Of a stretch of DNA of 64,000 nucleotides, positions 37,097 to 45,857 are shown piece after piece. Within the stretch, counting starts at the first letter, position 1. Every line of letters begins with the position of its first letter. The stretch covers positions 20,831 to 84,830 of the forward strand of contig JAFAAS010000116.1 of assembly GCA_023426435.1 (NCBI GenBank), in the 5' to 3' direction. The notes below the pieces were generated by a model, which was not told the DNA's origin, did not search any database, and saw only the letters and a program-made list of their open reading frames with translations. The translations under genes and the position numbers were made by a program. Source of the DNA: Verrucomicrobiota bacterium (GTDB taxonomy: Bacteria > Verrucomicrobiota > Verrucomicrobiia > Opitutales > Opitutaceae).

Positions 37097-38893
37097 CTAG
37101 TTCGTCTTCAAGACCTTGATGAAGGCATCGGATGGGATCGAAACGCGACCGAATTGTTTCATCTTCTTCTTTCCCTCCTTCTGCTTGTCGAGGAGCTTGC
37201 GTTTGCGGCTGATGTCGCCGCCGTAACATTTCGAAGTCACGTCCTTCCGCATTTCCTTCACGTTGTCGCGCGCGATGATCTTGCCGCCGATGGCGGCTTG
37301 GATCGCAACCTTGAACATCTGCGGCGGGATGATCTCGGCGAGCTTCTCGCAAAGCTCGCGCCCCTTCCCTTCCGCTTTGTCGCGATGCACGATGCTCGCG
37401 AACGCGTCGACCGGGTCGCCGTTGATGAGGATCTCCATCTTGACGAGATCCGACACGCGATATTCGCCGAGCTCGTAATCCATCGAACCGTAGCCGTGCG
37501 TGATGCTCTTCAGCCGGTCGTTGAAATCGACGAGGATTTCGTTCAACGGCAAAAGGCACGTGAGCATCACGCGGTTGGCGTCGAGCGTGTCGGTGTGATC
37601 GACCGTGCCGCGCTTTTCCATCACGAGCGAAAGGATGTCGCCCATCGCGTCGTTCGGGATATGGATCGCGGCTTTGATCGTGGGTTCGCGGATTTCGAGA
37701 ATCGTGCCGGGATCCGGCAGGTTGACCGGATTGTCGACCTCGATGACCTCGCCGCCGTGTTTCACCACCTGGTATACAACGCTTGGATACGTCGAAATGA
37801 TATCGACGTCGTGTTCGCGACGGACGCGCTCCTGGATGATCTCCATGTGGAGCAGCCCGAGGAAACCGCACCGAAAACCGAACCCGAGCGCGACCGAGCT
37901 TTCCGACGCGTAAACGAATGCCGCGTCATTCAGCCGGAGCCGGCCGAGCGCCGCCTTGAGTTTCTCGTAATCGGACGTCTCCACCGGATAAAGGCCGCAA
38001 AACACCATCGGCCGCACCTCCTTGTAGCCGGGCAACATTTCCTGCGCGGGCTTTTGCGAGAGCGTGATCGTGTCACCCGTCTTGATTTCCGAAGTATCCT
38101 TGATGGTTGAAACCACGTAGCCGACGTCGCCCGTGCCGAGGGATGCGACTTTTTCCATTTTCGGGGTAAAGACGCCGACCTCCTTCACCTCGGATTTCAG
38201 CCCATTGCTCATGAGCATCATCATCTCGCCGGCTTTGATCGCCCCCGAGAAAACGCGCACGTAGGCGATCACGCCGCGATACGAATCATACAACGAATCG
38301 AACACCAACGCGCGCGTCTGCGGATAATCCGCCCAACGCGGCGGCGGCACACGCTGCACGACCGCCTCCAGGATATCCTCGATGCCGATGCCGGCTTTGC
38401 CGCTCGCGAGAATCGCCTCTTCGGCCGGGATGGTCAGGATGTCCTCGAGTTGTTTCAGGCACAGCTCGAGGTTCGCACTCGGCAGGTCGATCTTGTTGAT
38501 GACCGGGATGACCTTGAGGTTCTGGCTGAACGCCAGGTGCGCGTTCGCGACCGTCTGCGCCTCGACGCCTTGCGCCGCATCGATCAACAGCACGGCGCCT
38601 TCGCACGCCGCGAGACTGCGCGAGACTTCGTAAGAGAAGTCCACGTGCCCCGGCGTATCCATCAGGTTGAGTTTGTAGATCCGGCCGTCTTTCGCCGGAT
38701 ACGACATCGTGACCGGATGCGACTTGATCGTGATGCCGCGCTCCTTCTCGAGATCCATCGAGTCGAGGTGCTGGTCCGTCAGCACCCGAGCAGCCACCTG
38801 ATTGGTGTGCTCGAGCAAACGGTCCGACAACGTCGTCTTGCCGTGATCGACGTGCGCAATGATGCAGAAATTACGGGTAAGTTCGGCCGACAT
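37097..38893 (-). CDS. lepA: Elongation factor 4 (LepA)
   Basis: A 598-residue GTPase that back-translocates stalled ribosomes. G motifs are 'AHVDHGKTT' (about 13-21), 'DTPGHVDF' and 'NKID'. The rest follows EF-G-like domains III and V and the LepA-specific C-terminal domain ('KCYGGDISRKRKLLDKQKEG'). Length and ending match the family. It lies 3 bases after fabD on the same strand. Confidence 0.98.
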   Translation of the reverse strand: MSAELTRNFCIIAHVDHGKTTLSDRLLEHTNQVAARVLTDQHLDSMDLEKERGITIKSHPVTMSYPAKDGRIYKLNLMDTPGHVDFSYEVSRSLAACEGAVLLIDAAQGVEAQTVANAHLAFSQNLKVIPVINKIDLPSANLELCLKQLEDILTIPAEEAILASGKAGIGIEDILEAVVQRVPPPRWADYPQTRALVFDSLYDSYRGVIAYVRVFSGAIKAGEMMMLMSNGLKSEVKEVGVFTPKMEKVASLGTGDVGYVVSTIKDTSEIKTGDTITLSQKPAQEMLPGYKEVRPMVFCGLYPVETSDYEKLKAALGRLRLNDAAFVYASESSVALGFGFRCGFLGLLHMEIIQERVRREHDVDIISTYPSVVYQVVKHGGEVIEVDNPVNLPDPGTILEIREPTIKAAIHIPNDAMGDILSLVMEKRGTVDHTDTLDANRVMLTCLLPLNEILVDFNDRLKSITHGYGSMDYELGEYRVSDLVKMEILINGDPVDAFASIVHRDKAEGKGRELCEKLAEIIPPQMFKVAIQAAIGGKIIARDNVKEMRKDVTSKCYGGDISRKRKLLDKQKEGKKKMKQFGRVSIPSDAFIKVLKTN

Positions 38894-38896
38894 CGT

Positions 38897-39802
38897 TTAG
38901 GCGGTCACGTCGGAAAATTCCGCGAAACTCTTCACGTTCCAACTCTTGTCAGTGCGACGCGCGAGACCGGCGAGCACGCCGCCGGGCCCGAGTTCCCAGA
39001 ACTCGGTCGCGCCCGCTGCCACGGCGCTGCGCATGCAATCCTCCCACAGCACCGACGACACGACCTGCTTCACCAGCGCGGTCTTGATCGCCGCCGGTTC
39101 CGCCACGGACTGCCCGGTCGTGTTCGTGAAGACCGTGAACTTCGGCGCGGAAAACGTCACGCTCTCCAAGAACGTCGCAAACTCCGCGCGCGCCGGCTCC
39201 ATCAAGCGGCTGTGATACGCGCCGGCGACGTTGAGCGGCATCGCTTTCTTGATGCCGCGATCTTTCGCGGCCGCGACCGCCGCTTCGACTTTCGCTTTCT
39301 CGCCCGAGATGATGATCTGCCCGGGCGCGTTGAAATTTGCCGCCTCGATATCGAACTCGCGGCAAAGCTCCGCGACTTTCGCGCGTTCTTCGCCGATGAT
39401 CGCCGCCATGCCGCCGGTCGTCCGTTCGCAGGCTTGCTGCATCAAGCGGCCGCGCTCGGCCACGACGCGGAGTCCCGTCGCAAAATCGAACACGCCCGCC
39501 GCGGTGTAGGCCGTGATTTCGCCGAGGCTAAGTCCCAGCGCAAAGTTTACTTCCGGCAACTTCCGGGCTTCGCGCAGCGCCGCCAGCAACGCCATGCCGT
39601 GCACGAACAACGCCGGCTGGCACACCTTGGTCTGAGTCAATTCCGCGTCCGGACCTTCGAAGCTCACCCGAGCCAGGTCCCAGCCGAGCACCGCGTTCGC
39701 CTCGTCGTAAATCGCTTTCGCGGCAGCCGACTGCTCATAAAGCGAGCGGCCCATTCCGACCTTTTGTGCGCCCTGTCCGGCAAATAAAAGTGCCAAAGCC
39801 AT
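38897..39802 (-). CDS. fabD: Malonyl-CoA:ACP transacylase
   Basis: A 301-residue cytoplasmic enzyme that transfers malonyl from CoA to acyl carrier protein for fatty-acid synthesis. It has 'FAGQGAQ' (7-13), the nucleophile Ser92 in 'GLSLGE' and His197 in 'GAYHS', as in E. coli FabD. It leads lepA and lepB at tight spacing, and is 46 bases after the low-complexity exported protein. No other fab genes are near. Confidence 0.96.
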   Translation of the reverse strand: MALALLFAGQGAQKVGMGRSLYEQSAAAKAIYDEANAVLGWDLARVSFEGPDAELTQTKVCQPALFVHGMALLAALREARKLPEVNFALGLSLGEITAYTAAGVFDFATGLRVVAERGRLMQQACERTTGGMAAIIGEERAKVAELCREFDIEAANFNAPGQIIISGEKAKVEAAVAAAKDRGIKKAMPLNVAGAYHSRLMEPARAEFATFLESVTFSAPKFTVFTNTTGQSVAEPAAIKTALVKQVVSSVLWEDCMRSAVAAGATEFWELGPGGVLAGLARRTDKSWNVKSFAEFSDVTA

Positions 39803-39848
39803 GGTTGAAACCGGCGAGACAATCGCTCGGCGTGGCGGAATCCAAGCC

Positions 39849-40805
39849 CTAAAAACGCTTCAGCTGTTTGAAATATTTTCCGTCGTCCTGCGCCCGGAAT
39901 CGTTCGCTTGGAGATTCGAGTCGCGCCGACGTCGAAGTGGCTTCGGTGCTCGACGGGGCCGGCGCACTCAACTCGGAGACCGCCGGCGTGAAGGACAACA
40001 CGCTCGGGCTCGTGCCGGATTCAACCGGCGCGAAGCTCGATAGGTTTTCGAGATACGGATTCTGCCGTTCCGGCGCAAAGCTCGTCAGTGCAGACGAGCG
40101 TCCTGAATCCATGTTCGGCGGCGATACGTTGAACGTGGTCGAGATGCCCGCAGAATTCGGAGCCGCAAGCGACGAGGGCAATCCAGCATCATTCCCCTTT
40201 GCCTGCAGGCTCGTGCCGCCGCCGGACATGACTCCGAGCAGTTCGAGATCCTTCGAACTCATCCAAGACGCCATGAACGAGTCCAACGGATTCAGCCCGC
40301 TCGCGTCGCGATTCCGCTCGATCCGCTCCCGGCGCTCGTCGCTGGATTTGCGTTGAGCGGCTTGCTGTTTCTCCAGCGCCAGCGCGGTTTCAACGAGATC
40401 GCCTTTCTCGATTTTCCTGCCGGGCTCGAGCGTTGATTCGAGCGATTTCTCCGCGCTGGTTGTCGGCGTTTCGGTCTCGTCGCGCATCGCCTCGAGCAGC
40501 CAGTTGGAGGATTTTTCGCGCTGATGCGGGTCTGCTCGCGACGCATCGTTTCGTTTCTTCGCCCGTTGCGGCAAAAGATCGCCCGCCGAAGCGGGCGCCG
40601 CCTCGAGGCGCGGTAGTTCCGCCTTCGGCCCGGCCTTTTGCTCCAGGCTGCGGGCGTCCGCGGCTTTTAACGTTTCGTAATCGCGTCGCGCCGATTGCAG
40701 CCCTGCTTTCGCGGTTTCCTCCTCGGCCGCGAGACCGACGCTTCCGCTCGCGACGACGAGCAGCAACGCCGATTTGAAACGCAGCGCGCGACAGGCGGGC
40801 AACAT
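39849..40805 (-). CDS. Exported low-complexity protein of unknown function
   Basis: A 318-residue protein with a leader (about 8-26, ending 'SVGLAA') and then polar, Ser/Ala/Glu-rich sequence with no recognisable domain. The middle is helix-prone ('TALALEKQQAAQRKSSDERRERIERN'); the last 100 residues are Ser/Pro-rich and probably disordered. Its ATG overlaps the PilT stop by one base (TGATG), so it is probably coupled to PilT. A pilus- or cell-envelope-related role is only suggested by that link. Confidence 0.7.
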   Translation of the reverse strand: MLPACRALRFKSALLLVVASGSVGLAAEEETAKAGLQSARRDYETLKAADARSLEQKAGPKAELPRLEAAPASAGDLLPQRAKKRNDASRADPHQREKSSNWLLEAMRDETETPTTSAEKSLESTLEPGRKIEKGDLVETALALEKQQAAQRKSSDERRERIERNRDASGLNPLDSFMASWMSSKDLELLGVMSGGGTSLQAKGNDAGLPSSLAAPNSAGISTTFNVSPPNMDSGRSSALTSFAPERQNPYLENLSSFAPVESGTSPSVLSFTPAVSELSAPAPSSTEATSTSARLESPSERFRAQDDGKYFKQLKRF

Positions 40806-41908
40806 CAGGATTTGATGAAGATTCCCTTCAGGTTCATGTCGAGCGCCTGCGGGTTGGGCGAGAAGCGCAGACCGTCGGCCTTGCTGATCTTGCCGGCTTT
40901 GATCAGCCGGTAGAGATCCTTGTTGAACGAGAAGCTGTTCGAGTCGCCCGAGCCGTCGAGGATGCCCTGGATCTTCTCGAACTGGCCTTCAAGTATCAGG
41001 TTTTTAACGACAGCGTCCGCGGTCAGGATTTCGTTGGCGGGCACGCGTCCATTGCCTTCGAGCGTCGGGATCAGTTTTTGGCAGATAAACCCGCGCAACG
41101 ATCCTGCGATCGCGCGCCGCGCCTGAATCTGCTCCTCGGGCGGGAAAAATTCGAACAAGCGGGTGAGCGACTGCGCGACCGTCGCGGCGTGCATCGTCGA
41201 GAATACCAGGTGACCCGTTTCCGCGGCGGAGATGGCGGTCTCGAACGTTTCCCGATCGCGCATTTCTCCGATGAGGATGATGTCGGGGTTTTGCCGCAGC
41301 ACCGCCTTGATCGCGAGTTCGAAGCTCGGCACGTCGAGGCCGATCTCGCGTTGCTGGAAAAGCGATTTGTCGTCGATGAACGTGTATTCGATCGGATCCT
41401 CGATCGTGACGATGTGCTTGTCGAGATTTTGGTTCACCCAGTTCAGCATGGCCGCCATCGTCGAACTCTTGCCGGAACCGGTGGCGCCGCACACCAGGAG
41501 AATCCCGTCCTTGGCCTGGGCGAGTTTCATGAGCGATTCGGCGGTCTGGCCCAACCCGAGTTGGTCGAAGGTCGGAACGGTGCTTTTGATGTGCCGCAGC
41601 ACGATGCTCACGAGACCGCGTTGATGAAACGCGTTCACGCGAAAGCGCCCTATCCCCTCGACCGCATACGCAAAGTCGATCTGGCCCACGTCTTCCCACT
41701 TCTGCCGAAACACCGCTGGGACATGTTCATCGACCCAGGCCTGCGCCTCCGGGCAGGTGATGGGATCCATCTCGACCGGCTTCAATTTTCCCGCGAGGCG
41801 AACGTAACCCGGTTTGTTGGATTTGATGATGACGTCGCTGACACCGCTATCGACGGCCAGCTTGAGCAAGTCGTTGATTATTTCGGTGTGTGTTGTGAGA
41901 GCTGGCAT
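40805..41908 (-). CDS. pilT: PilT-family twitching-motility ATPase
   Basis: A 367-residue hexameric ATPase that drives type IV pilus retraction. It has a PAS-like N-terminal region, Walker A 'GATGSGKSS' (141-149), the Asp box 'VTIEDPIEY', Walker B 'LIGEMRDRET' and the His box 'FSTMHAATV'. Length agrees with PilT/PilU; the two cannot be told apart confidently from sequence alone. No other pilus genes are in the window. It is divergent from dapA. Confidence 0.92.
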   Translation of the reverse strand: MPALTTHTEIINDLLKLAVDSGVSDVIIKSNKPGYVRLAGKLKPVEMDPITCPEAQAWVDEHVPAVFRQKWEDVGQIDFAYAVEGIGRFRVNAFHQRGLVSIVLRHIKSTVPTFDQLGLGQTAESLMKLAQAKDGILLVCGATGSGKSSTMAAMLNWVNQNLDKHIVTIEDPIEYTFIDDKSLFQQREIGLDVPSFELAIKAVLRQNPDIILIGEMRDRETFETAISAAETGHLVFSTMHAATVAQSLTRLFEFFPPEEQIQARRAIAGSLRGFICQKLIPTLEGNGRVPANEILTADAVVKNLILEGQFEKIQGILDGSGDSNSFSFNKDLYRLIKAGKISKADGLRFSPNPQALDMNLKGIFIKS

Positions 41909-41976
41909 GGGAAAAAAGCGTTGCGGATTCCCTAAATCGCCCTGCTTTCTTCAGCAAGGCTACTTTGCCCGCGTTC

Positions 41977-42861
41977 ATGAAACACCGCCCGCTTACCGGC
42001 ACGATCACCGCTCTAGTCACGCCCTTTCGCAAGGGCACCATCGCCTATGACGATCTCGCGAAACTTGTCGCGTATCAGATCAAAGGTGGCGTCGATGGCA
42101 TCGTGCCGGTTGGAACCACCGGCGAGTCGCCGACGCTGAGTCACGAGGAGCACATGGAAGTGATCCGCGCCGCGATCGCGGCCGCGAAGAAACGCGTGCC
42201 CGTGATCGCCGGCACCGGATCCAACTCGACGCTCGAAGCGGCCGAACTCACCCGCCTCGCTCACGCCGCCGGCGCGGATGCGATGCTGGTCGTCGCGCCC
42301 TACTACAACAAGCCAAGTCAGGAGGGACTTTTCCGGCATTTCTGCGCGGTGGCCGACGCCACCGACCGCCCGGTGATCCTGTATTCAATTCCTGGACGCT
42401 GCGGCATCGAGATCAGCGTGCCCGTCGTCGAACGCCTGGTCGCGCGCTACAAGCACGTGCGCTGGATCAAGGAAGCCGGTGGCAGCGTTGATCGCGTCGA
42501 CCAACTCAAGCAGGCGCTCGGCTCGGATCTCACCGTCTTGAGCGGCGACGATTCCCTCACCCTCCCCTTCATGTCCGTCGGCGCCGAAGGCGTGATCAGT
42601 GTCGCCTCCAATCTTTTCGTTCGTGAAGTCGGGCAGATCGTGCGCGCCGCGGCGGCCAACGATTTCGCCAAAGCCGCGAAAATCCACCGCCGCATGTATC
42701 CAATTTTCAAGACGCTCTTCATCGAGCCGAATCCCGTTCCGGTGAAGATCGCGCTCGCCCGCGCCGGCATCATCGGCTCCGCCGAAGTGCGCGCGCCGCT
42801 CTGCGAGATGAGCGCCGCCAATCTCAAGGTGCTCGAACAAGCGCTCGCCAAGCTTCGCTGA
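41977..42861 (+). CDS. dapA: 4-hydroxy-tetrahydrodipicolinate synthase
   Basis: A 294-residue enzyme that condenses pyruvate with aspartate semialdehyde in the lysine/diaminopimelate pathway. I use the ATG at 41977 ('MKHRPLTGTITALVTPF'); a TTG at 41965 is less likely. It has 'GTTGESPTLS' (47-55), Tyr136 in 'ILYSIPGRCG' and the Schiff-base Lys165 in 'WIKEA'. It leads dapB by 2 bases. Confidence 0.97.
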   Translation: MKHRPLTGTITALVTPFRKGTIAYDDLAKLVAYQIKGGVDGIVPVGTTGESPTLSHEEHMEVIRAAIAAAKKRVPVIAGTGSNSTLEAAELTRLAHAAGADAMLVVAPYYNKPSQEGLFRHFCAVADATDRPVILYSIPGRCGIEISVPVVERLVARYKHVRWIKEAGGSVDRVDQLKQALGSDLTVLSGDDSLTLPFMSVGAEGVISVASNLFVREVGQIVRAAAANDFAKAAKIHRRMYPIFKTLFIEPNPVPVKIALARAGIIGSAEVRAPLCEMSAANLKVLEQALAKLR

Positions 42862-42863
42862 CC

Positions 42864-43595
42864 ATGACCCTCCGTATCCAAATTGTGGGTTCGCGCGGCC
42901 GCATGGGTCAGGCGATCGCCGCCGCGGCTAAGGAAGCGGGTGTCGACGTGGTTTCCGCGGTTGATGCCGGCGACGATCCCCGCTCCGGGATGGATGCGTC
43001 GGATGTCGTGATCGATTTCAGCGCGCATCACGCCACGGCGGAAGTCGTGACGCTCGCCGTCGAACGTCGGAAACCGCTCGTCATCGGCACGACGGGACAT
43101 AGCGCCGAGCAGAAAGAGAAGCTGCAGAAGGTCGCGTCGGCCGTGCCCTGCGTCTGGGCCGGAAACTATTCCGTCGGCGTAAACCTCCTCTTCGCGCTCA
43201 CGCGTCGTGCGGCGTCCGTGCTTGGTTCCGACTACGACGCGGAAGTCGTCGAAATGCATCACCGCTTCAAGAAAGACGCTCCCAGCGGCACCGCGGCGCG
43301 GCTGCTCGAGATCATCCTCGAAGAGCGCAAGCTCGACGCGGGGGCGCTTCGTCACGGCCGCAGCGGCATCACCGGCGAGCGCACGCGCACCGAGGTCGGC
43401 ATCCACGCGCTGCGCGGCGGCGACGTCGTCGGCGATCACACGGTGATGTTTGCCGCTCTCGGCGAACGACTCGAGCTCACGCACAAGGCCAGCGATCGCG
43501 GGATTTTTGCGCGTGGCGCATTGCGCGCGGCGCAATGGGTCGTCGGACAAAACCCCGGCGTTTACGACATGCAGGACGTGCTCGGGCTGAAGTAG
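42864..43595 (+). CDS. dapB: 4-hydroxy-tetrahydrodipicolinate reductase
   Basis: A 243-residue NAD(P)H-dependent reductase that makes tetrahydrodipicolinate, the step after DapA. It has the nucleotide motif 'VGSRGRMGQAI' (8-18) and the active-site block 'EMHHRFKKDAPSGTA' (130-144), with the paired His132-133, Lys137 and SGT substrate loop. It is two bases after dapA and 23 bases before ruvA, so the three probably form one operon. Confidence 0.97.
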   Translation: MTLRIQIVGSRGRMGQAIAAAAKEAGVDVVSAVDAGDDPRSGMDASDVVIDFSAHHATAEVVTLAVERRKPLVIGTTGHSAEQKEKLQKVASAVPCVWAGNYSVGVNLLFALTRRAASVLGSDYDAEVVEMHHRFKKDAPSGTAARLLEIILEERKLDAGALRHGRSGITGERTRTEVGIHALRGGDVVGDHTVMFAALGERLELTHKASDRGIFARGALRAAQWVVGQNPGVYDMQDVLGLK

Positions 43596-43618
43596 CCGGC
43601 GCATTCTCCTCCAGTGCG

Positions 43619-44221
43619 ATGATCACTTCGATTCAAGGCACCCTCACGTCCGCGTCGCCACTGCACGCGGTCGTGGAGCTAAATGGATTCGGCTACGAAG
43701 TGAACATTCCGGTCACCACCGCCGAGAAACTTCCGCAGGCAGGTTCGATCGTGAAACTGCACACCCTCGTGATCTATCGCGAGGACTCGCAGACGCTCTA
43801 TGGTTTCGCCGAACCGGCCGATCGTGATTTCTTCCGCTTGATGATCGAGCACGTGACGGGCGTCGGTCCCAAGGTCGCGCTCAGCATCATGAGCCGTCTT
43901 TCGCTGCCCATGCTCCAAAGCGCGATCCGAATGGGCGACGTCGCCACGCTCGCGAAGTGCCCGGGCATCGGGAAAAAAACCGCTGAGCGGCTCATCGTCG
44001 AACTGCGCGCAAAGGTCGGCTCCTCCGAAACTCCCGCCTCGATTGCGTCGCCTTCAGGCGAAAGCGGCGACACGAATAGTGCGCATCGCGATGCGGTCGC
44101 CGCGCTCGTGGCGCTCGGCTACAAAGCCGCCGATGCCGATCAGGCCGTGCGCCGCGCAAAACTCTCGCTCGGCGCCGATGCCACGACGGAAGCGCTGGTA
44201 AAACGCGCGCTCGCCCAGTAG
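43619..44221 (+). CDS. ruvA: Holliday junction DNA helicase subunit RuvA
   Basis: A 200-residue DNA-binding protein that tetramerises on Holliday junctions and loads RuvB. It has the N-terminal OB fold ('MITSIQGTLTSASPLHAVVEL', with the initiator at 43619), helix-hairpin-helix motifs ('VTGVGPKVALSIMS', 'CPGIGKKTAERLIVEL') and the C-terminal RuvB-binding domain ('DAVAALVALGYKAADADQAV'). RuvB and RuvC are not in this window. Confidence 0.97.
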   Translation: MITSIQGTLTSASPLHAVVELNGFGYEVNIPVTTAEKLPQAGSIVKLHTLVIYREDSQTLYGFAEPADRDFFRLMIEHVTGVGPKVALSIMSRLSLPMLQSAIRMGDVATLAKCPGIGKKTAERLIVELRAKVGSSETPASIASPSGESGDTNSAHRDAVAALVALGYKAADADQAVRRAKLSLGADATTEALVKRALAQ

Positions 44222-44234
44222 CGAGTCGAACCGC

Positions 44235-44258
44235 GCCGCGCGGAAACGCCCGCGCGGC
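44235..44258. terminator. GC hairpin between convergent ruvA and anti-sigma genes
   Basis: A perfect 9-bp stem (GCCGCGCGG, 44235-44243 with 44250-44258) and 6-base loop lie between two convergent genes. There is no T tract on either side, so intrinsic termination is uncertain. Confidence 0.4.
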
Positions 44259-44279
44259 ATCGCAATCGTCGGGGCCGCC

Positions 44280-44963
44280 TCAGCGTTGGAACCGCCAAGC
44301 CACCGGCAGCACTTCACTCTCGCGCTCGGCGGATGGAAACGGGCTCTGCAGCATCCGATTCTCCGTGTGAAACGTGGATTTCGTTTCGAAGCGGAACTGG
44401 TCGATCTGGTCGATCGCAACCGGTTGCAGATTGACCTGGCTCACCCAATTCAATGTCGGACGAGCAGACGAGTCGTTGGCTGCGTCGCTGACCAACCCGG
44501 CAAACACCGGCTGCAAGGGCTGGCGCGCGGGCACGGGATCTGGAGCTGCCACCGGCGTCGATGCCGGGACGCTTTGTGCAACAACATCCGAGATCGGAGC
44601 TTCTTCAACCGCGGCCATCGCAGCTGGCGATTGCGTCGAACCCGATTCGGCGAGTCCGTTTCGATTCACCACCACCAGAGCCACACAGGCGGCAGCGGCC
44701 ATCGCTCCCATGACGTAAGTCGCCGCATTCCAGCGGGAGCGACGCGAGGGGAATTCCACGACCTGTCCGCCCGACGGCTGCGTCTGAGGACGAAAGTTTT
44801 CCGCGAGGATCGCGCAGGCTTTCTGCATCTGGCAATACTCGCGGTAAATCTTTCTACGTTCGGGATTCCGCTGGATTTCGGCCTCGAGCAAGGCTGCGTC
44901 TGACGCACTGATCTGATGATCCACGTAGAGATTCAGCAGCTCGATGAACTTGGACTCTTTCAT
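44280..44963 (-). CDS. Membrane protein coupled to ECF sigma factor, probable anti-sigma factor
   Basis: A 227-residue protein with a cytoplasmic helical N-terminus (1-60: 'LLNLYVDHQISASDAALLEAEI'), one membrane segment (about 82-100) and a Pro/Ala-rich outer part. The start overlaps the sigma-factor stop by four bases (ATGA), and this arrangement with a one-pass protein is typical of anti-sigma factors. It lacks the His-x3-Cys-x2-Cys zinc motif of the usual ZAS fold; only Cys44 and Cys50 are near the right place. The N-terminus resembles other anti-sigma N-termini by its helical character only. Confidence 0.65.
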   Translation of the reverse strand: MKESKFIELLNLYVDHQISASDAALLEAEIQRNPERRKIYREYCQMQKACAILAENFRPQTQPSGGQVVEFPSRRSRWNAATYVMGAMAAAACVALVVVNRNGLAESGSTQSPAAMAAVEEAPISDVVAQSVPASTPVAAPDPVPARQPLQPVFAGLVSDAANDSSARPTLNWVSQVNLQPVAIDQIDQFRFETKSTFHTENRMLQSPFPSAERESEVLPVAWRFQR

Positions 44964-45562
44964 TTGAAATCTTCCCCCAATCTACTGCGCAGGCTCTCGC
45001 GAGCACGCGCGATACGGCTCTTCACCGTGCCGACGGAAATCTTCAGGATGTCGGCAATCTCCTCGTAGGACAGGTTCTTCACGTTGCGGAGGATCAGGAT
45101 CTCCTTGTGCTTCGCACTGAGCTTTTCCATCCCCCGCCCGATCCGCGAAATGAATTCCTGCGTCACGGCGATGTCATCCGGCGTTTCGACTTCCGCCGGG
45201 ATGACTTCGGCGAGCGTCGTGGTGTTGTCGTTGCTGACCGGCGCATCGATCGAGACCGACTGGTCGCGTTTGCGGCGCCACCAATACCAGTAACGATTGC
45301 GCGCGAGATTCGTGGCGATCTGGTAAAGCCACGTCGAAAACGCGGAGTCTCCGCGAAAATGAGTGAGCCCGCGATGGGCGCGGATGAACGCGTCCTGCGT
45401 CACCTCCTCGGCGTCCTGCGAGTTGCGCAGCAGCTGGTTTACCATCGAATAGATGCGATCCCAATACCGGGTGACCATCTCGTCGAAGGCGGCGGTATCG
45501 CCGGCTTTGAAGCGGTCCACAAGCATACGATCAAGGGCAACTTCCTGCGCTTTGGAAGACAT
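44960..45562 (-). CDS. ECF (RpoE-like) RNA polymerase sigma factor
   Basis: A 200-residue sigma factor. I use the ATG at 45562 ('MSSKAQEVALDRML') because a good Shine-Dalgarno GAGGAAG lies 5 bases before it; a start at 45607 would add 15 residues. It has region 2 ('FDEMVTRYWDRIYSMVNQLL...DAEEVTQDAFIRAHRGL...FSTWLYQIATNLARNRY') and region 4 ('LSAKHKEILILRNVKNLSYEEIADILKISVGTVKSRIARARESL'), with no region 1.1 or 3. It is probably held inactive by the adjacent membrane protein until an envelope signal is sensed. Confidence 0.93.
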   Translation of the reverse strand: MSSKAQEVALDRMLVDRFKAGDTAAFDEMVTRYWDRIYSMVNQLLRNSQDAEEVTQDAFIRAHRGLTHFRGDSAFSTWLYQIATNLARNRYWYWWRRKRDQSVSIDAPVSNDNTTTLAEVIPAEVETPDDIAVTQEFISRIGRGMEKLSAKHKEILILRNVKNLSYEEIADILKISVGTVKSRIARARESLRSRLGEDFK

Positions 45563-45630
45563 ACGTTCTTCCTCGGTGTGATGGGTGTATGTCTGGATTG
45601 TTCCCACGATTTTACCAGAGTCCGCGTTTC

Positions 45631-45657
45631 ATTATCCGCCAAGCAGGGCTCGGTCAA
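45631..45657 (-). promoter_or_regulatory. Possible promoter of the sigma/anti-sigma operon
   Basis: Read on the - strand, TTGACC (45657-45652) and GATAAT (45636-45631) are separated by 15 bases, a short but possible spacing, about 70 bases upstream of the chosen start. The boxes fit a housekeeping-type promoter. Confidence 0.35.
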
Positions 45658-45734
45658 CCGCCTCACCCGAATTGTCCTAAAAACTGCTTGCCTTCGCTCG
45701 GAGCCAAAACCCATTTTGACTTTTCTGTCAGCGA

Positions 45735-45809
45735 GGGTTGGTAGCTCAACGGTAGAGCAGCGTCCTTTTAAGTCGTTGGTTCTGGGTTCGAATCCCAGCC
45801 AACCCACCA
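45735..45809 (+). tRNA. tRNA-Lys (UUU)
   Basis: The cloverleaf is complete: acceptor GGGTTGG/CCAACCC, D arm GCTC/GAGC, anticodon loop CTTTTAA with anticodon TTT at 45767-45769, T arm CTGGG-TTCGAAT-CCCAG, discriminator A and an encoded CCA (45807-45809). The anticodon stem (GCGTC/GTCGT) has one T-T mismatch at positions 30-40 and a G-T pair at 27-43. Confidence 0.93.
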
Positions 45810-45857
45810 TTTCTTACTCCTTCCATTTCCGATACTCCGGGCCTGAGGGCCCCTTCC

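Noticed and set aside
45735..45809. tRNA-Lys as an integration site for a genomic island
   Set aside because: No integrase, no repeat of the tRNA 3' end and ordinary genes on both sides.
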